Below, piece by piece: positions 50,087 to 60,560 of a DNA stretch of 64,000 bases (its first letter is position 1; each line of letters begins with the position of its first letter). The DNA lies in NCBI GenBank assembly GCA_001910725.1, contig MJGA01000002.1, positions 1,922,001 to 1,986,000 on the forward strand. Reading direction: 5' to 3'. The position numbers and the translations under genes are program-made. The notes beneath the pieces are model-generated. The model had not been told where the DNA came from and ran no database searches. It was given only the letters and a program-made list of their open reading frames with translations. Source of the stretch: Phanerodontia chrysosporium (lineage: Eukaryota; Basidiomycota; Agaricomycetes; Polyporales; Phanerochaetaceae).

Positions 50087-53000
50087 TTAGGAACGGCGTG
50101 AGGCGTTGGAGATGTTCGTCGTTATTCTCTTGAGCGTGTCCCGCTCCGACGCAATGTGCTCGAGCAGGAGCGAATCGAACCGCTGGATCGACTCCCGCTG
50201 CAGGCGCTGCACCGCCGCCTTCCCCTCCGTCCCATTCGCCGTCGCCGGTCTCCGCGTCGACACCAGCCGCGGGATCCGCGACGGTCCCGGCACCGGCGGC
50301 ACCTCGTCGTCGTGATGCCCCACCGGCAGAGGTGGCGGGTTCACGATGCCCTTGCCCTTCTTCCACTTGTTCGCCGGCGCGTCCTTTGGCGCAATGTACC
50401 CGATCGGCACCTTCCGGTCCGGCACGTCGAACGACAGGATCGACGACGTGTCGTCCCGCAGCGATCCGGGGTCAGGTGCGGCGTCGAGTGGTTGCCCAGC
50501 CGCATGAACGACGGCCGAGAGCTCTTCGAGCTGCGCGAGCTCGCGATCGACGTGCGCGATGGCGACGGTTTTGGTATGAAGGACTCCATGGGCTTCTGTA
50601 CAGCGGACGACGGCCGCACCGGGGGCTGTTCGCCGGCGGTCGCAAGGCTCTCCGAGTCGCTCTCCTCGGACGTCTCCAGATCGTCCATGGCATTAGGATG
50701 CGATTGTATCCTGTCAAAGAACGCAGTCGGTGACGCCGGCGCCGGCGCCGAGTGAATAGCAGGGGTTGAGAAATCAGTTGGAATCAGTAAGGACAGGCCG
50801 GACTGGCGACCGCGTCGCTCAGACAGGGAGCGTGGAGAATCAGGTTGCGATGTAATCGTAGAAGGTGAAAAGTCGGGGTCTGCCTCAGACTCGACCTCTT
50901 CCGGAGCAGAGTGCATCGGCTGGGACGAGTGGGTCGAACGTCCGGAAGAAGTCGAGGGTCGAGTGAAGACGGGCTTGGCCGCTGGGGCACGTGGAGGCGG
51001 AGGCAACGTTGTCGCGTCGACAGAAGAGGAATTCCGGGGAGGCGGCGACATGACGTTTTGCCTCGTGGCCGAAGCAGGAGGCCCTCCGATAGCGCCGATG
51101 TAACTTCGACGGAATAGCAGGGGTGACGGGGCGCGATAACTTCCGAACACTGCGTCCTCGAATGCGGACGCAGTAGGAGAAGCGTTGTCGCCCTCATCCA
51201 TCGAAGGCCGGCCTACGGTTGTTATCGAGAGCGTCATGGATGGTCGAGGCGCGTCGTCATCGATGTCGCCTGGTGTCACATATGAGATGTCGTCATCGTC
51301 TGTGAAGGGTGTTTCGCGCATGCTCGTCGACGGACGTGTCCCTTGTGAGGGTTGTTCGCCTTCAGATTTGTCCTCAGACTTCTGGGTGGAAGGCGAATAC
51401 ATACCAAGGCGGTCCAGACGGCTCTCGATGGACTCCCCGGGCGGACCAGCAGGGAATGTCAGCTTGTGCTTCTCGTGCAAGCCGCCCAGCCCAGGCGAAG
51501 ACACGACCTTCCGGATGACATTCAAAGAGTCACGTCCAGCCTCCGACTCTGGTGTAGCAACTTTGATGGCCTCGCTCATGGAAGCCGAGAGCTGCGGATG
51601 TGAGAGGTGCTTGCGGAACGGCGGTGGCGTCAGAGGAAGCATCGCTGCCGGCGTCTCCGCGCGGCCTGGGGGCAGAGCACCTTTCCAAGACAAGCCTAGC
51701 GTCTCTGGTGAAGGTGCGACGCTGTGCAACAAAGGGCTTGTGGATTGCAGTCCCTGGAGAGCAGAGAGCGGTGACAACGTCCGCAGCTCGTCCTTCTCGC
51801 CACTTACGGTCGCTGGCTCTAGGATCCTTTGGCCAATCAGAGGCACAGTCCGTGGAGTCGGCGTAGACTGAGTCTCCGTAGGCTTGTCGCTAACATCCGA
51901 CCGAAAGGACGGCGCAGTCGGACTCTGCAATTCCTGAGATGTCGGCGACATGGAGATCGTCGACGTCTCCGGACTTAGCGACAAGCTGACGGCCTCCTGG
52001 AGTATCGCTCTCCGCCATGACGACTCTTCGGACGTCATTGACCAGATACCTGGGCTGGGTGGCAAGCGGTCGGCAAGTAGGTCCGCACCGAGCGACTCGC
52101 CTGGTCCCAACCCATGTAGCGTAGACGCCTGAACGGGGAAGGGATAGCCCGCTGGCGGTGGTGGCAGGTCAACGATGTCCGTCGGGTCCACCACGTCGTC
52201 GAACAGATCTCGTTCGTGTGTCGTCTCCTGGCTCTTCGCCTTTCGGCCGTCGCCCTTGGTTTTGAGATCGCGCTCAGCTTGCTTCGCGGCCTCCATCAGA
52301 TCGTCCATCTGTTCACGAAGAACCACGACCCTACTCGCTGGTGGTTGTGCAGCGGGCTTGCTCAACGGCGTCACAGGCGTTGAGTGAGACTGAGGTCGTG
52401 GTGCATGACCAGAAGCAGTCGTAGAGTCAGATGTTGTCCTGAGGATGGGGCCCTGGAACATATCAGCAGCAGTCGGGCTCTGACATAGCGGTGTCGCCGG
52501 TTTCGATTTTGCTTTCCGGAAGAAGTCCAAGAATCCAGATGTTGATGAACGCTTCTGCTCTATCGGAAGCTTTGGTGGTGCCAGCGATAACGGAGACGGT
52601 TTCGAGTGCGCGGGCGGCAAGAAGTAGCTGTTGTTAACGAGCAGTCGTAGTCGGTACGAGACGTCGTCAACGTCAAAGTCGGCCTGGCCGAGAGCATCCG
52701 GGCCAAAATCACGGCCTCGCTTTTTAGGTGATCGAGGAAATGATGACTCAAAGTCGGAGTCGGTTGAGGTCGACTTGGGATAGAGAGAGGTCGAGCTCGA
52801 TACGATAGAGTCTCTAAAGTGTTGCGAGTGTGATGGTCCTTGGCGTATGCGGACAAATGGCGACTCAAAGTTTCCGGTTGGTGTTCGAGGACTTGCTATT
52901 GAAGACTCGTCGGACGACGCGGTTGCTGGGCGGAAAGCGCTTCGTGGTAGACTCATGCCTCTCGCTCTTGCCTTGGCCTGGGACATGTAAGGCCTTGAAG

Positions 53001-53599
53001 CGTGTAAAAATGTTGGAAGGAAAACATACTTTCGGCCCTGACCCGCTATCTGACCTTGCTTGCTTACTGTCGCGACGAGCTTCGCGTGGTACGTCCCGGA
53101 TGTGAACCGTACTCCATGCACGTTCCCTCCTCTGCGGCAGCTGCAACACCTGCGTGTCTACGGTCGGCCTCGAGGTTGAGTTTCTTGAAGAGCCGGGAAG
53201 ACGCGTCGGTAATGGTGGTGGGATGGTAGGTTGCGATACTACGGCATTCGACCTGTCATCTGCCTGATATGGCCGTACAAATTTCGTGATGAGGAAAAGC
53301 GTAATAGAGAACGTGTGAGAGGAACACACCCCAGTGGTGTCGAAGCGTGCACGCTCTGCTGGCGGACCGAGGCTTTTGCCTCGTCGTGTCGTCCCGTCCC
53401 TGGTCAACGTCCGTGTGCGGGTGCGCGACCGGCGCCTGAGATTTACACCGCTGGATGTGCTGGTATTACTAGATGTAGAGTTGGAACGAGTGAGGGCAGC
53501 GGGCAGGGCGGAGGACGGGACTGGGGACGACATAGGCTGGGCCATCGAGGCCTTCGAGGTTGCATCGAACTTGGCCCACGACGGCGACTCGACACTCAA
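50087..53599 (-). CDS. Large Ser/Pro-rich, largely disordered protein, unknown function
   Basis: The ATG at 53599 starts MSVESPSWAKFDATSKASMAQ, followed by Ser/Thr-rich and Arg-rich segments (LRRRSRTRTRTLTRDG). After two introns one exon of about 2.5 kb runs almost to the end. It has many Ser-Pro and Thr-Pro sites suited to CDK or MAP kinase, a short motif SSTSGFLDFFRKAKSKP, and a possible coiled coil (VVLREQMDDLMEAAKQAERDLKTKGDG). The C-terminus is a helical segment, LQRESIQRFDSLLLEHIASERDTLKRI. One base is missing in a G/C run at 50468-50471: HLTP must join GSLRDDTSSILSFDVPDRKV; without it the frame ends at 50341. About 1,110 residues. No family recognised. Its ATG is 164 bp from the divergent ERG28 start. 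Confidence 0.7.
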
Positions 53600-53763
53600 A
53601 GGCGCCTGAGCCAGGGCGCCTACCCCGCCAGCTCTGGGGTCTTTCCATCAGAACGCTCCCGGGGTCCGCCCAGTGCTAAGCCTCTAGCGGCCGCGCCCTC
53701 CGCCACCACGTGCCACCGCGTCACGCGTGCGCGCCCGCGTCTTCTGTCCGACAGCTCACAGCC

Positions 53764-54441
53764 ATGTCCGACCTCTTCAACGCCCTCCCGGACGTCGTCC
53801 GTGCTTGTGAGCACCCCGGTTGTCTCCCAGACGTTCACTCACTCTGCCGCAGACATTCCCCAGGGCGATGGCCTCCTCCCAAATGGATCCTCCTCGTCTC
53901 CGTCACCGCATTCTTCAACACGATCCAAACATTTGTGACCACAAAGCTGTCTCGTAGACTGTACAGTGCCACGCCCATTGGTGAGCACTTTGATCTCGCG
54001 CGACTTCGACGCGTCCTCACCCCGTCTCAGTCACCCCGCTGCAGGCTCGCACGTTCGGAGCCTGGACACTCATGAGTGCCGTCGTGCGAATGTACGCCGC
54101 GTATCACATCCATGACAAGACGTGCGTTGGCCTTCTAGCATGCGAAGCAACCGTCTCACTCACATCTCCTAGTATATACGACATGACCTTGCTGAGCTTC
54201 CTGATTGCCTTCGGGCACTTTGCGTCGGAAATCCTCATCTACCGCACCGCCAAGGTGCCCGGCCCTGCCCTCAGCCCTGTGATCGTTGCCAGTGCGTGCA
54301 AGCTTTCTCTGCTCGCGAAGCTCTCGAACCACTGACTGTTTCCCACTGCGCACCGCTCGCCCCTCCCTCGGATCCCACGTTCGTCCAGCTCTCTCACTCT
54401 ACTGGATGATCCGCCATTACGACTACTATGTCAAGGCATGA
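53764..54441 (+). CDS. erg28: Ergosterol biosynthesis scaffold protein Erg28
   Basis: Erg28 is an ER membrane protein that tethers the C-4 demethylation enzymes of sterol synthesis (Erg25, Erg26, Erg27). The ATG at 53764 gives MSDLFNALPDVV, spliced to HIPQGDGLLP. The next segment KWILLVSVTAFFNTIQTFVTTKLSRRLYSATP is in the neighbouring frame: one base of the C/A run at 53878-53883 is missing. Later exons give VTPLQARTFGAWTLMSAVVRMYAAYHIHDK, YDMTLLSFLIAFGHFASEILIYRTAK and the C-terminus SLSWMIRHYDYYVKA, ending at the TGA of 54439. These are the family's four membrane helices and the conserved TPLQARTFG motif. About 145 residues, the usual size. Confidence 0.92.
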
Positions 54442-57436
54442 GGCTGCACAGGCCGCACGAGTCACGATGCTCGACACCACAGCTAAAGCGCGCTTTCGCG
54501 GGTGCCTGTGCGCTTCACTTGCTGCTCTACCCTTGTTTGACTAGCCACTATGCACTGACATCATACCAATGCTAGGATTGAGTCAGTGGGCTATTCATTC
54601 CGTCTGCGTTTCTCCGTGTAGCGTACCACGCGTTGAATAGAAGCTGCAACATGACAGCGCTACCTACCAAGCTATCCGAAACGAGGGTCCTCATGCGCTG
54701 ACGGTAACCTACTGCTCTGCTCAACCTCCATGGCTTTCTGCTAGCCTGAGCACAGCATATTGAAACCTTGTACACGAACCTAGGACAACGTGCTCGATAT
54801 GTGCTGTGTCCTAGGATTGATCAGTATCATAATTCATCGTGGGATTGTCCTCGTGAATCACGGGCGAGGGTCCTCTTTCCAGATATCTGGCGGAAAGAGG
54901 CAAGACCCTATACAATGGCTTTGCATATCTGGGTCGACGAAGCATGCACACCACCTCCCGCCCACCTTATGTCCGTAAGTGCGTTCCTCTAGTCATTGGC
55001 TCAGCAGGATTTCTGCTGATCAAGCATAACGCATCACGCTCGAAACTTTAGATATCCAGCATTCTCACGAAGACCGAGATATCCAGCCTCCCGTAGATAA
55101 GGCTCCGGGCCTCGGAGGCCGGCCGGGCACGCCACAACGCCGTTGCTGCAGGAACAACCAACGCACCGTCTCCTCTGCAGACGTCTCCAGGACGTCCCCC
55201 GCGCCCGCCGCCACACAATCTGAGACCGCGCCCGGCAATCTAGCCATCAGGAGCTGCTCGAGGCTAGAGCCCGCACTGGACAGGTTCCGAGACATGGCTC
55301 GCCACAAGTTGCTACGCGACGCAGCGCCAGCCGCCGTCTCGGGAGCCGGGACGCATCATGCTTGGCGGGGAGACCGCAACACGTCAGAGCGGTGACCAAT
55401 CGTGGAGAGTGCGCCGCAGGGTGTCCATTTCTCGCTGGAGGAGGGGCGCGGTGTCGTGGAAAGGCGTCGAATCCGCGGGACGCAGTCTCACAATTTTTTG
55501 TCTGTTCGACTCAGGAATGCATCGCGGACGCAAAACACGCACGGCGTGCGGCATCGGCTGCGGGTGGGGCAGCGCGCGGATGGTCCGTGACCTGGTCATG
55601 TATTGCGAACACGATGCGCTGTGCACACGGTCGCACCAAGGTCCGTGGCCCGTGGCTGAGTCGGCCCTCGTCGCGGTGTCGGAGCCAACGAATATTCCCC
55701 GACATTCCCGCTCAACATATGGCGCTGACCGTTGATCGATCGCGCGTGCATACAGGCTGTCTCCGTGTAATTTAAGCCTCTAGGAATAGCATTGCAGGGA
55801 GGTGAGATACAGTGGCATATGGTGCCAGCGGCGATGGAAACGGATATGGCACCGGCAATCCTTGAAGCAGGTTCTTTGAATCGAAGAAGTAGAGCATGGA
55901 GTAGCTCTAAAATCTACGTGGATCACAATGCTTCGCAGAACCCGAAAGCGTGGACAATGTCCTCAGCAGACCTAGCTAGTTGACTTTCTGCGGTGAAGAC
56001 CGTCCCCACGGGCATTATTACCGGTGGTGGCGATAATACAAAAACACCTGTTGAATAGGGCCCAGTTTCTGCAAACACACAGGGTCAGTGGCACTCGGGA
56101 CCAGCCACGCAACCGCCGCGGTCATTTTGGGACGAGTAAAGGTGACGACACGTACGACAAATCTCGCGCGACAGCCGGCATGGGCGGTCAGAAGCGTCCT
56201 CATGTGCAGGGTCCTCAGTAAGCCGTGGCATGCAAGCGATGGCGATCCCTGCGCAATCCCGGACGGCAGGCTTGAATGGCCATTCACTCACCCTAAACGC
56301 AAAAACAGCACGAGTCGGCAGCCGGCAAGAGGGGGCTGGGAGAGCTCTAGGTCAGCGTCATCTGAGCTTCGGTTTTTGAATTGGCGTACGCACACACAGG
56401 AGCGCATGTGCACGACCGTGCACGGCCACTGCTGGGGGCACGCCTGAGCGGCATAGGCTTGGCCCAGCCAATGGCGATCGGGCGTCGGTCATGGGACGCG
56501 CACCGCGACTGGAGACATTCAGCCTGGCCAGGGCAGATGATGTGCAACGCTCCTGAGAGTCTATTCACAATCGGGGCCGGCAGGCTGTGTGTGCCGACAT
56601 GGGGGACTGCGGCCACAGAGCTGGGCAAGGAACATGCACGGTCAGCGTCCCGAGGGAGAGAGTGCCTGGGCCGGTCAAAACGAGAAGGGGTCTCGATGCA
56701 CGTTCACTTCAGAAATAGCGTAATTGAGCACGAACAGCAGAAGCCGGATGGTGGTGAGACGCGGCCGGCGTGCTGGGACGTAAAGAAGACAGCCGGGGAG
56801 GGTCCGCGAGAGGGTCCGTGGAGAGCAACGTGCGGGTGAACGTTGCCCGCCCGCGGGGAGGTCATGCGGGGGAGCCGGCAAGGCAGGGAGGGCTGCGGGG
56901 TTGCTACGCCCGTTGTCGAACGGAGCTGGGTACGTGACCGGGGGTGCCTGTGTGTTCTGTCTAGGCCATTCATTTGCGCCTTGTGGCTTTCGCTTGGGGC
57001 GGTTCCGGAGCATAGAGGGCGGGCTCACATCACGTGTGGCGGGCCCAGCCGCGCGTGCAGCGCGAGATGGCTGCCGCCAGTCGAGCACGTTCGCGAGAGC
57101 GGCGGAAGATGGTGCATGTCCCTGCGCAGAAAGCTGCCGTAACGAGCAAGGGACGAAGGGACGAAGAGAGGGCGGCGGGACAAGCGAGTGTGGGGTAGGA
57201 GACGCCGGCCGGCCGATCCGTTGCAAAGCAGGGCGCTCCTTCCATTCGTGGCGCGCTTACGAGCCAAGCACCTCCGCCCCGAGAGAAGACGTGATTCAGG
57301 AATGACATTATTCCACCCATTTCGCTGAAAATAATCCTTGTATATAAATCCCTGACTCACCTCCCTCCTCCTCCCCCGACTCCCTCCCCGACGTTCCGTC
57401 CTCCGCTCCTTCGATACCCCCATCCCGACCCTTGAC
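54442..57436. other. Long gene-poor interval before the F-box gene
   Basis: About 3 kb without a recognisable gene. Several open frames of 60-180 codons occur on both strands in the G/C-rich right half, but they overlap each other and show no motif, low-complexity composition and no exon pattern. The right end holds the F-box gene promoter with a TATA box at 57341. A lineage-specific or noncoding gene cannot be excluded. Confidence 0.45.
57341..57348 (+). promoter_or_regulatory. TATA box of the F-box/LRR gene
   Basis: TATATAAA lies 96 bp upstream of the ATG at 57437 and is followed by a C/T-rich leader, as is usual in fungal core promoters. Confidence 0.55.
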
Positions 57437-59828
57437 ATGCACACCCACCATGTTTCTGTAGCCAACCAGTGCCCGCCTGAGCTCCTCTCCCTCATCTGCG
57501 CACACATATTCGCCGCAGGGCAACCACCCCCTGCGACTTCTCTCGACCCGCTCATCGCCTCCGAAGACAAGGTCCCGACTGCCCTGCCTTCGTCCTATCC
57601 CGGCCCACACTGGCCGGAGCCGACTGTCCGGAAGACCCTGGCGAGCGCCGCGCTTGTCAACCACGCGTGGTACGAGGCTGCGAAGCCCTTCCTCTGGAAG
57701 AACATCGAGGTCCGCCTGCCGCGGAGCTGGATTGCCCTCGTCGAGGAACTCGTCGGCGGCGACGAGGAGGAGACCCTCGACCCGGAGCACACCGCCGAGT
57801 TCGTCGGCCAGACTATTCAGGACGCGGAGGACGCGGCGCTCGCCGCGCAGACGCTCATCAAGGGCCCGCTCGAGTCCGTCGACACGCTCGCGCAGGAACT
57901 GCACCTCAAGCTGCTTGCGACGCTCGTCGGCCCGATGGCCACATCCCACCCGAGCTTCTGTCTCCGCCTGCGACGCGCGACCCGTCGCCACGCCGCCTCC
58001 GCGCGAAGAGCAAGAGCCCCGCGCGGTGGAAACTCATGCGCACTATTAGTGACGCCATGCGGGACGTAATGGAACAGCAGCAGCCTGGAGTATACGGTGC
58101 GCATTAATGTTCATGCATGGAAATTAACGACTCGCTCATACCAGACGCGCCTACCGATAGTCCCGACTCTTCAGGATCCTCACCCAGGCCGCTTCGTGCA
58201 CCACCTCGACTTCACGCATTTCCGCACCATCGGTATGCGCCGCTCCATCGAGGAAGGTGTGACTGGTCGTTTCGTCACTGGCGAACGTCTCTTGGCAGTT
58301 CTCAAGGTGCGAGCGGATCACAGACGACCACTTCTTCCGAAATCTAATCTTATCTCCGTCTAGGAAATGCCTAATCTTGCAGTCTTCGGTGGCACTGAGT
58401 ACATGGACAGTGCTCTGACCCTTGAGGTCCTCCAGGAGCTTCTCCTGCGCGGCGGCTCTAGCAGCGGGAGAGGCAGGCCGTCGCGTGGCCGTGGGTTGGT
58501 CGTTGTGGACCACAACAACCCTGAGGAGGAAGACCGTGAGCGACGCCGTGACTACAAAGAACTCGAGGCTTTGGACCTCACGGGTTGTGTCAGTGCTGTG
58601 TTCACAAAGGCCATGCATGACTTTGTTACCACGCATCTTCTTCCACCGCCCCCGTCTGGCGAGACCTCGCGGTCTGACGGCGAGGACGGCGCACGCGAGC
58701 GCGGCCGTGTGCGTTTTGCGGTGGTGGACGAGCCTCTGACGTTCCCGACAGTGCAGCGGCTCAGTGTGCGTGGTATGAAGTCTATTCCCGCCCAAATTCT
58801 GGAGCCGTTCGTCCTCGCTTTCCCCTCACTCACACATCTTGATCTCTCTTGCACTCGTATCACTCCGGATCTGCTGTATACGCTCAGTACATCGCCCACG
58901 ATCCGCCTTAAGAGCCTAGGTCTGGAGCGCTGCAACTGGCTGACCGGCGAGAGCATCCGCAAGTTCCTCGTGGAGTCCCCCGTGACCGCGGACCTCGAAG
59001 AGCTGAGCTTGTACGGCGATTGGACGTTCCCGTCTCCGCTTTCTGAGGAAGACATGACTGCCATCCTCGCCACTGCGCCCTGCTTCAGATCCGGAAAACT
59101 GCGCTACTTGGATATCTCGAGTACGCCGACGACGCGCGAGATGCTTCTCAGCGTCTGCGCCGAACAGCCCCGCCTGCGGTCGCTGGGCATCTCATATATC
59201 CGTCGCCTCGACCTGGACACGATCGCGACGTTCCTCAAGACCAAGGCGCGGAACGTCGAGGTCCTGACATTGGTCATGACATCGCCCGACCTCGGCTACG
59301 CAGACCAGTTCGTGCCGCCGCGGCAGACGACCATTGCACTGCACACCAAGATCATCGGGCCGCTGTGCACCGCGCCGTTCTCGTTCAGCCTGTCGAGCCC
59401 GCGCGCGCCGCCAGCGCAGCCCCCGACGCGGCTGCGCGTCATCGAGCTGGCGCCCCAGATGCTCACGAGCCTCGGCGGCGGCGCGGGCGCGTGGCGCATC
59501 GTGCGCAGCAAGGGCAGCCGCGGGTGGTACGTCGACTCGGCGAGCGCGTGGGTGGCCGACAGCGCGCAGGGCAGTGTCCTCCGGCGCGACCTGGACCGGG
59601 GCCACCCGTGGCGCGAGGAGATCGAGCGGCTCGCGAACGCGAACGGCAACGTGAGCAGCGCCGTCGGCTGGCACTCGCGCAAGATGGAGGTGCGTGCGCT
59701 TTTTTTGTTTGTTGTCACGTCTTGAATGGTGCCACTCACGGTGCTTTGTGCAGATTTTGCGCGGCCATGGCTTCCTGGGACGCGAAGCTGGACTGTACGG
59801 TGCTGTGTCGTTCGCTTATGCGGGCTGA
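57437..59828 (+). CDS. F-box-like and leucine-rich repeat protein
   Basis: The ATG at 57437 gives MHTHHVSVANQCPPELLSLI, the start of an F-box-like domain that continues KTLASAALVNHAWYEAAKPFLWKNIEVRLP (residues about 5-100). Such domains bind Skp1 and recruit targets to SCF ubiquitin ligases. The middle contains HLDFTHFRTIGMRRSIEEGV and MPNLAVFGGTEYMDSALTLEVL. Leucine-rich repeats follow (LEALDLTGC, LTHLDLSCTRITPDLL, LKSLGLERCNWLTGESI, LRYLDISSTPTTREML, LRSLGISYIRRLDLDTI). The final exon ends GLYGAVSFAYAG. One base is missing in the C run at 57931-57933: LLATLVGP must join DGHIPPELLSPPATRD; as written the frame stops at 58069. About 735 residues. Targets unknown. Confidence 0.82.
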
Positions 59829-60560
59829 GGCCGAGGCGGTGCAGGGCCTCGATCACAAAGAAAAAAGCAGAACGAAAAAAGGGCCAGTGTGACTGGCACT
59901 GCATTCTGCCGCGGATTGTCGTTCAAGTTGTGGCGTTTGTTTTTGGGTCGTTACAGCCAACACATATTGTACTATCATAATGGCCAGGTTGCACAACATA
60001 GCAGACACTTTGGTATTGTACAGTGCTTTGTACACTAGGCATAATCTACGCGGCTAGTGATGTGTCACCCGCACGTCAGATAATTATTGCCTGTGAAGGT
60101 CGTGACGGAGTTGCCCACGTTTTTTCACAAGCGCCTCTTTACGGCCCCACCGGACGGGGGCCGGACGCCACATTCACGAGCTCTGCCAAGCCAAAGTGGA
60201 TCGCCTCTGCACACCCTGCGCACAGCGATGCAGGCTCTCGAGGTGAAATAAAGGAGAGGATTTGCGCAGAATAAATGCACAGGAAGGTCGGGAGCTTCGC
60301 AGAAGAGTCGGGCTGGCGGCCGGAAGGCGACTGCGGGCATCGGCATTTGTCCGAATAACAGTAGGGTTAGACGATAATGGCTAGGGTTTTGAGACCCTAA
60401 TTCCGTCACGGGCGTCTAGCGCCCTGGCAGCGGGTGTCAGTGGCCCTTAGTCGAGCCTGAGGGTATATATCCCCTCCTCACTACAACTCCCTAATACACT
60501 CTCCGCGCCCCGCCAAGAACCGCCTGTCCTAGTCCTCCGGATATCCTAGTGCGTCCTGTT
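59829..60560. other. Intergenic region upstream of the Ca2+/H+ exchanger
   Basis: These 732 bp contain the exchanger promoter. A TATA box (TATATAT, 60464-60470) lies about 90 bp before the ATG at 60561. Upstream of it are telomere-repeat-like words at 60362-60399, listed separately. No gene was recognised. Confidence 0.5.
60362..60399. promoter_or_regulatory. Cluster of telobox-like TAGGGT motifs
   Basis: Within 38 bp there are TAGGGTTAG (60362-60370), TAGGGT (60382-60387) and the inverse ACCCTA (60394-60399). The last two form a 6-bp inverted repeat. Such words are bound by Tbf1/Rap1-type proteins in other fungi and occur in promoters. Here they lie about 65-100 bp upstream of the TATA box. 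Function is inferred. Confidence 0.35.

Noticed and set aside
56675..57226. A 183-codon minus-strand frame in the gap before the F-box gene
   Set aside because: Pro/Arg/Ala-rich with no motif, and it overlaps other equally long frames. No exon or promoter structure supports it.
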